Below the pieces are notes generated by a model. It saw only the letters and a list, made by a program, of their open reading frames with translations, ran no database searches and was not told where the DNA came from. A DNA stretch of 64,000 nucleotides from Cynocephalus volans (taxonomy: Eukaryota; Chordata; Mammalia; Dermoptera; Cynocephalidae), in the NCBI RefSeq assembly GCF_027409185.1, contig NC_084463.1:50896907-50960906 (forward strand), read 5' to 3'. The first letter of the stretch is position 1. Every line of letters starts with the position of its first letter. Shown piece after piece: positions 57,301-64,000 of the stretch. Both the position numbers and the translations under genes were made by a program.

Positions 57301-60300
57301 TCCACGGCGGCCAGGGATGGAGCGGCATCTGTGGAAGAGGCAAGTTAGCCCACAGCAGGAGAGGCCCAGGGGTCTGTCATGGTCTGTACCCAGGCAGGGG
57401 GCTCAGGGGCCTGTCCCAGTCCTCAGAGGCTGCCCAGGTGAGAAGACCCTGGGCTGTCCCCTGCCACCTGCTCCTCAGCTCAGGAGACTGCCTGGAGGTG
57501 GAGTTCTATGATATTGAAGGGAGGACTGGAGACCCATGCTGGGAGTGGCTGCTTCCTCTGCCCAGAATCTCAGGGGCTTAGGGCCTGTCTTCCCCCAGGT
57601 GGCTTCAGGAGAGCACTGCCTCCTCCAGAGAACTTCCAGGACTGGATACCCACCTCCTGTCCTCACTCTGCCAGTGCCAACCCCACCCTTCATCCTAGGG
57701 CTAGCCACTCCTTGAAACTGACACAGAACCCCAAGGTGCAGGCTTACCCAGCCCAAAACCTGGGGACAGCCTGGTGTTAAGTCAAGGGCTGGGGGAAACT
57801 CGGGGATGGGTGTCCAGGTGGCCACAGCTGGGGCCCCTTCCTGAAGACAAGCCCCAGCTCCCAGGGCAGCTATGTGCCCTGTGCCCCACCTGATCAGCAG
57901 CCTTCTCCCCTCTGCTAATGGTCCAAATCCCCCTCCCCACCACCTGCAGCCTAGTTCAGGCCATGGCACCCCTAACCTGGCCCACGCCCCTTCTCCCCAG
58001 AAGCCCCTCAAGGGACCTTTGCCCTCACCCGTTGCAGTCTCCTCAACCCACCTACCAGCCCCCAGTGTGGCCTCACACCTTTGCCACAGGAGTGCCAACC
58101 ACTCCTGTCCCCAGCAGGTACCCCTGCCCAGAGCCCTCTCCTGCCCCACTGGTGTCAAGCCCCCATGAAGAGGTACTTCTGCTGCACCCCCAGACCCCCA
58201 GGCTGGAGAGGCAACCCCTGGCTTCCCTCTACAGGGCGAGGGAACCCACCCTCCCCTTTCTCGCTCTGATGAGGTCCATGCCCCTCTACCCAAACCCCTG
58301 CGAGCTGGCCTTGGGGCTGGAGGTCAGAGAGGAGGCTGGTGCTGTCCCCATGACAGGTGCTGAAATCATCCTATATCATCCCTGCCAGGGACAATGGGGT
58401 GGACCCCTAGACCCCAAGAGCCCAGGCCCCACAAGGGTCACCATGTCGCCCCCCCAACCCACATCTGTCCTGATGATAGCCCCAGCTGTCCAGAGCTCAG
58501 GAAGACCTGCACAACCTCCAGCAGGCTGTGATTAACCATCACTGGCTGTGCTGGTCACACCAAGTACCCCTGTGTATGAACAAGCTGGACCACCATGCTG
58601 ACACATGCCCACCCAGGGACCCCAAGACAGACACATCAAGGGGGATGTAACCCAGGGGACTTGTACAACCTGGAATGAGATCTCAGAATCAAGGTGGGTA
58701 ACTCGCAGGGGTCCCTGGACTGCCAGCAAAAAGCAAGAACCAGACAGGAGGTGCAGGGGAGCTGGTTTATTGTGATTACTGAGGTCAACCGACAGGGGCT
58801 TCTTCCCACATACAGACCCTATGTCCACCCAGCAGAGAAGGCCCAGGAGGGTCTGCAGAGCTGGGGTGGGGGGACCACTCAGGCCTTGGATGTGGCCTTG
58901 GGGAAGCCCCCCACTGAGGGTCTCAGGCCCCCAGCCTGCAGGAAAGGCAGGGCTGTGTGAGGCCTGGCAGCTGGGATGTGGATGGGGCCGGGGCCGGGGC
59001 CAGAGCCTGGCAGGACAGACAGGTCCCATGTGGAAGTCCCCCTCTTCTGTCCAGAGCCTGGAGGCTCTTGCCAGCTCAGGAGAAAGCTGCCCAGAGCTGG
59101 GATCTTCGAGCCACTCCCAGCCAGGGCTCACTTGCAGCGGCTTCAGCATGTTCTGATGCTGCAGAGGCTGCACAGTCCTCCTGGCTGAAGACAAAGTCCA
59201 GTGAGGTAGGAATGGCGCAGGGCAGGCTGGAGCCCCGAGTTGTAGAAGAGCAAGGGGCAGGGGTCCAAGCACATGTGTCCAAGGTAAGTTGAGGTTTCCC
59301 AGGGCCTGAGGCTGGCGCCAAGCAGGATCCATCCTTCTCCCTGCTGCCCCTGTGCCATGATAGTGGCAGCATCAGGGGTGTCCTGGCCTTGCCAGTCCCG
59401 TGGAGGTGTGCAGCCTCAGCCCTGGGAGGGGCCGGGAGCCTCATCCCCATCGGGGCGGATGTGCAGGGTGACCGTCTCTCCCACCATCCCAAAGCTGACT
59501 GTCTGGGTGGAGACCTCTGTTTTAAAGCTGCTCTGGCCACTGCCTGCAGATCGCTGGACATGGGTGCAGAAGGACTGTGTCCAGGGAGTGGTGCCCGCTG
59601 GCCCAACCTGGGCCTCCCGCATGAGGAAGGAGACACCCTCAGGGCCACGGACCTGGGGCCCCGCTGGAGGCATCCCCCCAGGCCCTGGCCTGAAGAAGCT
59701 AAGTGGGCCTCGGGGACCTGGTGGGCGCCCCACGTTGAGCAGGACTGGCTGCCCCACAGTGGGCTCACTAATCTCTCTCTGGAGCACCGAGACCTCACAG
59801 GGTGGGTCGTCGGAGGTGCTGGGCACAGGGCTGCTGCAGCCAAAGGTCTCCCCTTTCTGGGGCACGTAATCTTCCAGGTCAGCCAGGGTCAGCATGCGGC
59901 CATTATGTGTGAGGATCTTGGGGTCACGGCCCTGAAGGTCGTCATCATCCTGGGGCTCCTCTGTCATGAAACCACCTCCTTCCCCACCCTCTCCTTCTCC
60001 TCCCTCCTCCACCGCAGCACTCTCCTCCTTGAGGGAGGCCCCAGCCTCCTCCAACTCATGGGTGTCCATGCCAGAAGTGGCCCAGTCCACACCAACCCCA
60101 GCGTCCATGCGGAAACTGGGGGGCTGGCCACTGCAGACCACACCCGTGCCCTGGGCCTGCGCCTCCTGGGCCAGCAGCGTGTTGTTCGAGTTGTTGGTGT
60201 TGGGGTCCTCGGTGGAGGTTCCACCAGGCAGCGTGACGAGCAGCCCTGCCGGGCTGCCAGGCACTTCTCTGGCAGGAGACACACCCCTTGGGCTGGTCTT

Positions 60301-63300
60301 CTTCACCCGGACTTCAATGGTCTCCTCAACCTCCACCCACTTGGGCTGGGGCTCCACACCCCCAGGCAGGGTTGGAGAGTGGGCTTCAGCCTCTGTCACA
60401 CATAGTGTGGGCACAGTGGGCTTCCGGCCTGGCTGCACCTCGGGCCTGCGGGGCTGGCTGGTCCCTGGCAGGAACAGCTCAGGGGCCAACAGGCGGGGCC
60501 TTGACGGGCTGGCAGAGCGGCGGGAAGGTGAGCGGGATGGGGACTTGCTGGGGGATTGTCGTCGGCCACGGGAACTCTTCACCACAGTGGTTATGGTCTC
60601 CTCTCTGAGGGTGGGAGAGGGCCCAAGAAGAGGTGGGCACAGAGACCTGCAGTCTCGACAAGTGCCCGCACCATCAGCACAAGACGGGGATGAGGTTAGT
60701 GCAGAAGTGAGCGTGCTGTGAGATTGCACAAAGAAACTCCTACACATGTGCTTGAGCCCTATCTGTAAAACCCCCAGACGACGAACAAGAGACAAAGCAC
60801 AAAGTCTCATATGGTGAACCCTAGGCTCCAATATGTGGATCTCAAAACAAGAGGAGAGGCACTTGGGGAGGCCCACACCCTGTCACACAGCAGGTGCCTC
60901 CCAAAACCAGGTCAAGTCCCGATTGCAATGTCCCCTGTGCTGGTTTCCCCTCCTTGCCCCTCCCATCAGCAGGCTTTGTGCTTTGTATCATGGGGTGAGT
61001 GCCTGAGCAAGCTCTGAGATCAGTGCTGCATGCCTCAAAAATCCTCAGTTAGGGACAGGCTGGACAGTAGATGCCACAGGCACATGTGGAGGGGTGAGCT
61101 CAGGCCAGGAGGGGTGAGGTAAAGAAGGGTTGTCAGTGCCCTGACCAGCAACCTGTGCTTCCAGCCTCTGGGTCTGGGGGTGTGAGGCCCAGTGGGGCCT
61201 GAGGCAGCTCTGGGAAGGCTAACAGGGGAAGCCTGAGCCAGACACCTGGCTCTGAGCTTGGCTCGGCCATCACGAGCCATGTGCCTTCAGATAAGCCCCC
61301 TCCCCTGCCTGGTCCCCATCTCCCAAAATGGGAGTAGGGAGGAAGAAAGAAGGCAAAAGTCACAGCTGATTGCCCATGGGTGTGCAATGGTATTGGCCAG
61401 GGACTTTGCACACTCTCTTGTCTGACTCTGCAATGAGCCTGGGGGTGAGTATGGCCCCCTTTATAAGTGTGGACAGAGAGGGTGAAAAAAAGCTCCAAAT
61501 TTGCCTGGGACAAGAGACAGAAGCATACCAGTTAGCCCAGGTCTTCCTCCTTGGGCACCCAGTGTCCCCAACCTTGCAGGGTGCTGAGAGTAAAATGAAC
61601 AACAGGCAGAGGGCAAGAATATGTTAAGTAAAATACAACCTCCACTGTTATAGGCCCTGCCACCCGCATCTCCCACAGGCTCAGGCAGAGGGACCTGGTG
61701 TGCATATGGTGACAGCTGGGGGCCATTGTCAGCTGCCTGCTGTGACTAAGACCTTGTCTCTTATTCAGCTGTCTTCTAACTCAGAAGCAGCTGCTCCCAG
61801 GGATGGGCCCAGAGTCATGGCCATCTCTCAGGGTATGCAGAAATTACAGGTCCTTCCTCCTCCAGCCCTCGCCTCCTAAGGAGGAAATGTTATACTCCAC
61901 TTCACTGATGGGAAAGCTGAGGCTCAGAGACATGGCCTGCTCAGAGCCATAGGCCTGCCTTCCTGCCTCACATCCAGGCTCAGGGACACTAGGCTTGTCA
62001 CTGAGTCAGAGCCTGACCAAACATCAGGGAACATGGGACAGGCCACATCTTCTGACCTCATTCTACCCAATCTTCTGATGTTGAATGAGTGGAGTGGAGA
62101 CGGGCAGCTGGATGACTTCTCCTAAATGTTCCCCTACTGCAGAGCTCACTGCTGCCCCACAAGGGCACATGGGCATCCTGCACTGAGGCCAAAAGCACAG
62201 CATGTGGGATCACCAGGTGGTGGTGTCTCTCTCCAAGCCCTGTGTCCTTCTGGCGTCCCCTGGCTCTGGATCCCCAGTTCTTATCCCTGTGTGGTTCACT
62301 TTTAGGGGCAATTCTGTTCCCATTCCTCAGTCTGAGGGTGGACATTCCTCTTTGCAGGGTGAGGGTTACCTCCTCCTTAAGCCTGGTACAGACTGGACTT
62401 CAGGATGCCTCATGAATCCCCCAGTCCACCCTCCCCTAGGACTGAGTTACCTGTGAAGCTTTCCCAATGAGGCTTCCTGGCCCCATCTCTGCTTCTCACT
62501 TTTCTCATCCATAAAATGTGGATAGCAGTAATGCTCCCCTCTGGATAAAATGTAGAATTAATCTGTGTAATGCTCTGACATGGTTGCATACCTGCAGAGG
62601 GGATGCTCACCACCTCAGGCAGCCCTGTCTATTGTGGGGTGGCTTTGGGGGAGGAGGAAGAAAGTCAAGGAAGGGTTAACCCAAGATCTCACCAAATGTC
62701 TGATGATGGGATTCTCCAGGAACATGGCCCCTTTGGGAGGTTTTAGACCAATGGAGAACTAAAAGGTTTCCCATCCTGGAGCTTCTCAGTCACCTGGCCT
62801 TAGGAAACCATAGTCTTTCCTGCCTCTTGGCTTTTGCAAGTTCTTCCATCACCTCAATCTGCACACACTTCCTATTGGAAGTCCTCACAGATTATCCAAA
62901 TCAAAATCAATCCTATGTTCTGTGGGTTCACCCAGCTCTGGTCCTTTTGTATTAGTTCATCATTAAAACGTGTGGCTTTTCTTTAGCCTTGAAGGAACTG
63001 AAGGATGAAGAAAGGGGCAGTGGGTGTGGCACTGGGGAAACGGGATCTAGCCAGCCACCTACCCCAAGCTAGCCTCCTCTCTTCCTTGAAATTCAGTTTT
63101 CTCATCTTCCAAATGTGAATATTGGATTTGGAGACACTCTAAGAGCCCTAGGGCTGTGCGGTCCACTATGGCTGCAATGTTGTAATTAAATTCAAATTAA
63201 TACAAATTATAATTCAGTTCTTCAGTTGCACTAGACACATTCCACATGCTCAACAGACACGTGGCTAGTGGCTGAAGTGGGCAATGTAGATGTAGACTAT

Positions 63301-63794
63301 TTCCATCATCACAGAAAGTTCTGTTGGACAACACTGACCTAGCTACTAGGGTCCTAAGGGATAGAATTCTGTCTCTAGCCCCTGCTGAGGGAAGCAGCTC
63401 TCAGTCCCACCCTAATTGGTGTGATGTGTAGTCCAAACCCTGGGTGAAACACTGTGAAGTGTGCAGGATAGGTCTACCCTGCTGAGGCAGTGGGGCCATG
63501 GAGAGGGTGCTGAGACCCTGAAAGAGAGAGCTGTGAAGTATGGAAATAGCCAAAGTTCCAGGGAAGGTGGCTACACAAGGTATCTGCAAGTTATTTGCAA
63601 GCTGCTGGAAATCTGCAGGATGGGCAAGGGCTATGTGGGCAGGCAGCCAGGCAAGCAGGTGGCCAGGCCACACAGGCAAGGTCCAGGCAGGTCAGTGGCA
63701 TGCAGAGGGCACTGCAGTCAGAAGGAAGGTTAGGAACACACCTGCACTTACATGATGACGGTTTTCTTGGGGACTTTAGTCTCCTGCTCAGTGA
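42133..63794 (-). CDS. OBSCN: OBSCN (obscurin), 3' part with two alternative C-termini, 28 coding exons
   Basis: Obscurin is a giant sarcomeric protein that tethers myofibrils to the sarcoplasmic reticulum. The window holds its 3' end. A form: exons 63752-63794 and 59416-60604, ending in a non-modular tail that binds small ankyrin 1 (established for obscurin A). B form: 26 exons from 57328 down to 42133, joined in one frame to about 1,752 residues. In order these are a linker, Ig, kinase SK1, a long linker, Ig, Fn3 and kinase SK2, ending NPTQLR. All splice phases agree and no stop or shift occurs. Identification rests on close match to remembered human obscurin. The Ig, PH, DH and SH3 regions lie beyond 64000. 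Confidence 0.95.
42388..42537 (-). CDS. OBSCN: OBSCN SK2 C-lobe exon
   Basis: 150 bp encoding LSAEYPVSWEGTRDLQKSLR, KGLIQLSRCYAGLSGGAVAF and LRSTLCAQP. Acceptor cgcgcag, donor gtgagt. Confidence 0.93.
42637..42712 (-). CDS. OBSCN: OBSCN SK2 exon
   Basis: 76 bp encoding PELLEGQGAVPQTDIWAIGV, TAFI, with the APE motif at its start. Acceptor cctccccag, donor gtgagt. Confidence 0.92.
42930..43153 (-). CDS. OBSCN: OBSCN SK2 catalytic exon
   Basis: 224 bp encoding YLWQMLSATQYLHAHC, ILHLDLRSENMI (HLD in place of HRD) and LLKVVDLGNAQSLS (DLG in place of DFG). Acceptor gcctccag, donor gtatgt. Confidence 0.93.
43348..43587 (-). CDS. OBSCN: OBSCN SK2 kinase N-lobe
   Basis: 240 bp encoding GRFSMVRQCREKASGRALAA, KIIPY, VLREYEALKSLRHPHLAQLH and LILELCSGPELLLCLAE. 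The ATP-site Lys (AAKII) and helix C Glu are present, while the glycine loop is reduced to RGRFSMV. Confidence 0.93.
43816..43900 (-). CDS. OBSCN: OBSCN linker and SK2 start
   Basis: 85 bp encoding SEDESSQGRPAQPLPSTQTF, TFQTQIR. Leads into the SK2 glycine loop. Acceptor cctctcacag, donor gtgcag. Confidence 0.9.
44484..44654 (-). CDS. OBSCN: OBSCN Fn3 domain, second half
   Basis: 171 bp encoding GSWTTLASDIYDCCYLTSKL, SRGGVYAFRTACVSKAGMGP and YSSPSEKVLLGGPSHL. Confidence 0.92.
44735..44857 (-). CDS. OBSCN: OBSCN Fn3 domain, first half
   Basis: 123 bp encoding RPLSSPRPDIGEVYADGVLL, VWKPVESYGPVTYIVQCSLE. A typical Fn3 with its Trp core. Confidence 0.92.
45754..45921 (-). CDS. OBSCN: OBSCN second Ig domain, second half
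   Basis: 168 bp encoding DGALLESSSRLLISSTLKNF, then AEDLGVYTCSVSNTLGTAAT and VGVLRKA. Acceptor ctgctgcag, donor gtgggt. Confidence 0.92.
46082..46192 (-). CDS. OBSCN: OBSCN second Ig domain, first half
   Basis: 111 bp encoding PSFLRELSDETVVLGQSVTL, ACQVLAQPATQATWSK. Holds the Ig Cys and Trp. Acceptor cttcttag, donor gtaagg. Confidence 0.92.
46450..46530 (-). CDS. OBSCN: OBSCN linker exon before the second Ig
   Basis: 81 bp, phase 1-1, encoding PEKKGSPRKKPGLASFRLSG, LKGRDQ. Basic. Acceptor cctcctgcag, donor gtgagc. Confidence 0.9.
46835..46920. repeat. Short tandem repeat in OBSCN intron
   Basis: Four or five copies of a 15-20 bp unit with core 'ggtcagggagggtc'. The rest of the 46531-47211 intron shows nothing. 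Confidence 0.7.
47212..49225 (-). CDS. OBSCN: OBSCN inter-kinase linker exon (671 residues)
   Basis: One 2,014-bp exon from cccag|CGTTCG to GGAAG|gtgact. Pro/Ser/Gly-rich and without a recognised fold. It begins RSLMSYKSILVMRSIPELLQ and has a Ser run, RRHPARRRHLLKGGYIAGAL, KFSLGWRGGYAGVAGYGTF, an acid-rich part with DPAYLNLSDLYDIKYLPFEF, and ends HISRILKGRPEG. Several islands are strongly conserved with human, which suggests short binding motifs. The 362-residue open frame on the other strand (46631-47719) is a shadow. Confidence 0.93.
49606..49683 (-). CDS. OBSCN: OBSCN post-kinase exon
   Basis: 78 bp encoding NSVPAEEAHFINTKQLKFL, LARSRWQ. In related muscle kinases this is where a regulatory tail begins. 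Acceptor tgtcctcag, donor gtgagc. Confidence 0.92.
50132..50177 (-). CDS. OBSCN: OBSCN SK1 last exon
   Basis: 46 bp encoding ARPSASQCLAHPWFL, the end of the kinase C-lobe (the conserved Arg and HPWF). Acceptor tccccctag, donor gtgagt. Confidence 0.92.
50277..50429 (-). CDS. OBSCN: OBSCN SK1 C-lobe exon
   Basis: 153 bp encoding LTCSSPFAGESDRATLLNVL, then AAHLSEDAKDFIKATLQRAP. Acceptor gctttcag, donor gtaagt. Confidence 0.92.
50520..50830. repeat. Degenerate ~40-bp tandem repeat in OBSCN intron
   Basis: About eight imperfect copies with core 'gggatcaagggtcagcctgg' or 'gggtatctgggcttaggctg'. It fills much of the 50430-51142 intron. Confidence 0.7.
51143..51169 (-). CDS. OBSCN: OBSCN SK1 27-nt micro-exon
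   Basis: 27 bases encoding AMGVISYL and parts of Trp and Ser codons, between tttctgcag and gtgagc. Helix F of the kinase would be broken without it. Confidence 0.88.
51403..51575 (-). CDS. OBSCN: OBSCN SK1 activation-segment exon
   Basis: 173 bp encoding PPNILMVHPAREDIKI, then CDFGFAQ (DFG intact), GSPEFVSPEI (APE-like) and VSQASDIW. Metal-binding Asn and Asp are present. Confidence 0.93.
51908..51985 (-). CDS. OBSCN: OBSCN SK1 catalytic-loop exon
   Basis: 78 bp encoding VKVYVQQLVEGLHYLHSHG and ILHLDIK. The catalytic Asp and Lys are kept, but HRD is HLD. Confidence 0.93.
52427..52487 (-). CDS. OBSCN: OBSCN SK1 kinase exon
   Basis: 61 bp encoding CSSEELLDRLFKKSVVTEAE, the hinge and helix D part. 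Acceptor gggagcccag, donor gtgacc. Confidence 0.9.
53199..53399 (-). CDS. OBSCN: OBSCN SK1 kinase, N-lobe
   Basis: 201 bp encoding GVFGFVKRVQHKGNK, CAAKFIPL (ATP-binding Lys) and AYRERDILTTLSHPLVTGLL (helix C Glu). The donor GAGTT|gtatcc is weak but is the only one that keeps the frame into 52487. Confidence 0.9.
53505..53586 (-). CDS. OBSCN: OBSCN SK1 kinase, start
   Basis: 82 bp encoding DSEPDLEKQSYRRKLHSFYE, VKEEIGR. The glycine-rich loop begins at its end (IGR|G). Acceptor ctgtag, donor gtattg. Confidence 0.9.
53817..53985 (-). CDS. OBSCN: OBSCN Ig domain, second half
   Basis: 169 bp encoding DNVQLVDSAQLSQQQDGTTY, SLVLKDVAQHDAGVYTCLAH and GGQVLCKAELLVQG. DAGVYTC is the usual Ig F-strand signature. 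Confidence 0.92.
54115..54380. repeat. Purine-rich 15-18 bp tandem repeat in OBSCN Ig intron
   Basis: About fifteen imperfect copies of 'ggactgcacgatgggg', with variants gattgcacaacaag and gactgcatgacag. On the sense (-) strand it is C/T-rich, of the form 'cccatcgtgcaatcc'. Confidence 0.78.
54481..54593 (-). CDS. OBSCN: OBSCN Ig domain, first half
   Basis: 113 bp after cttcccacag. Encodes PPSMQVTIEDVQVQTGGTAQ, FEAVIEGNPQPTVTWYK, with the Ig core Trp. Donor gtagga. Confidence 0.9.
55069..55217 (-). CDS. OBSCN: OBSCN B-form exon before the Ig domain
   Basis: Encodes LTWLHDPRMEGASWPRAGAG to TTQRTYVYQAIDVGTA. The donor GCAA|GTACGG is fixed by phase. The acceptor is uncertain: ggtcagag at 55218 is weak, and another in-frame AG lies about 30 bp upstream. 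Confidence 0.7.
55582..55678 (-). CDS. OBSCN: OBSCN B-form linker exon
   Basis: 97 bp, acceptor gtcttctaccag, donor gtaacc. Encodes EPPKVPQPIPHEGLEQETAA to QERTVPI. No fold recognised. Phase 1 in, 2 out. Confidence 0.75.
55679..57115 (-). other. OBSCN B-form intron
   Basis: 1.4 kb without exon-like conservation or a repeat I can name. The shorter OBSCN introns above 300 bp (43901-44483 region, 44858-45753, 49226-49605, 49684-50131, 51576-51907, 51986-52426, 52488-53198, 54594-55068 and 55218-55581) likewise show nothing beyond the tandem repeats listed. Confidence 0.5.
57116..57328 (-). CDS. OBSCN: OBSCN B-form linker exon
   Basis: 213 bp, phase 1-1, between cctcttccacag and gtgagg. Encodes APSLAAVEDTVHPALDRVDQ and a Pro/Gly-rich rest. 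Being phase 1-in, it can follow the exon before 63794 directly. Confidence 0.75.
57329..58744 (-). other. OBSCN intron between the A-form 3' end and the first B-form exon
   Basis: C-rich intron. A 272-residue open frame on the - strand (57475-58293) lacks exon boundaries or a recognisable motif and is taken as chance. Confidence 0.5.
58766..58771 (-). promoter_or_regulatory. OBSCN A-form polyadenylation signal
   Basis: AATAAA on the - strand (cacAATAAAccagc), about 645 bases after the A-form stop. It supports a true alternative 3' end with a 3' UTR of about 59415-58745. Confidence 0.75.
59416..60604 (-). CDS. OBSCN: OBSCN A-form terminal exon (non-modular tail)
   Basis: 1,189 bp after cccaccctcag. 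The tail starts EETITTVVKSSRG, then has SPSKSPSRSPSRR, repeated Ser-Pro sites of the kind described as ERK-like phosphorylation motifs. Acid-rich EEGGEGEGGEGGG follows, and then RDPKILTHNGRMLTLADLED, which fits the ankyrin-binding part of obscurin A. It ends with TGA at 59416-59418. A 338-residue frame on the opposite strand is a shadow of this exon. Confidence 0.9.
60605..63751 (-). other. OBSCN intron upstream of the A-form tail
   Basis: 3.1 kb with no exon recognised. Contains ordinary sequence and an AT-rich part near 63170-63220. Confidence 0.5.
63752..63794 (-). CDS. OBSCN: OBSCN A-form exon (43 nt)
   Basis: Encodes TEQETKVPKKTVI between tttgtag and gtaagt. Phase 1 in, phase 2 out. It joins exactly to 60604 to read ...KKTVIIEETITTVV, as in human obscurin A. 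Bases 63795-64000 are intron. Confidence 0.85.
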
Positions 63795-64000
63795 CTACAA
63801 AGAAAACAGTCAGAATAGCGAGGGTTACAGACCAGCCAGAGCTTGGGAGCTGATCTGAGTAGCATGACACTGTAGTAACCTGCTCAGCTTAGGAGCACTG
63901 AGTCCAAGCTCTGCTTGGCCATGTACTCCTGGGAAGGCCATCTCAGCATGGAGCCCCAATTCCCTCATCTTTGAAATGGAGGTGGCAATGCCTGCCTTGA

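Noticed and set aside
57475-58293. 272-residue open frame on the - strand as an extra OBSCN exon
   Set aside because: Gly/Trp-rich, with no recognised motif. B-form frame and phase are complete without it.
59389-60405. 338-residue open frame on the + strand
   Set aside because: Shadow of the OBSCN A-form tail exon, whose - strand reading matches human obscurin A.

Overview
The window is mammalian nuclear DNA: intron-containing genes, a CpG island and dense old retrotransposons. Three genes are recognisable. TRIM17 (5' part outside the window) and TRIM11 lie in tandem on the + strand, and the 3' end of OBSCN (obscurin) lies on the - strand, converging on TRIM11. This matches the human 1q42 arrangement in reverse orientation. 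Six short SINEs carry a tRNA-Ile-like head (internal promoter boxes, monomer and dimer forms, target-site duplications). They look like the CYN family that I know from colugos, so I infer a flying lemur (Dermoptera, probably Galeopterus); this is inference, not proof.

Layout. 1-3.5 kb: TRIM17 coiled-coil and PRY-SPRY exons, encoding the last 302 residues. 4.0-14.9 kb: TRIM11, complete, six coding exons and 468 codons, starting in a CpG island; intron 2 uses a GC-AG splice pair and holds a minisatellite. 14.9-15.65 kb: two degenerate tandem repeats. 15.6-41.8 kb: a gene-poor interval built as a large, diverged inverted duplication. Its arms (about 15.64-20.38 and 36.39-41.82 kb) each carry a dead vomeronasal type-1 receptor (V1R) copy at the inner end. 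Between the arms are two old L1 elements, a decayed gammaretrovirus-like provirus with most of its reverse transcriptase missing, a solo LTR and CYN SINEs. 42.0-63.8 kb: OBSCN, 28 coding exons with intact frames.

OBSCN ends in two ways here. The A form uses a 43-nt exon and a 409-residue Ser/Pro- and acid-rich tail with its own polyadenylation signal. The B form continues for about 1,752 residues: Ig domain, kinase SK1, a 671-residue linker, Ig domain, Fn3 domain, kinase SK2. Exon phases show that the B form can skip both A exons without changing frame.

I did not find an undescribed biochemical system. The items most worth following are the V1R-bearing inverted duplication, in which each arm preserves empty sites for insertions seen only in the other, the GC-AG intron of TRIM11, and the phase logic of the two obscurin ends.
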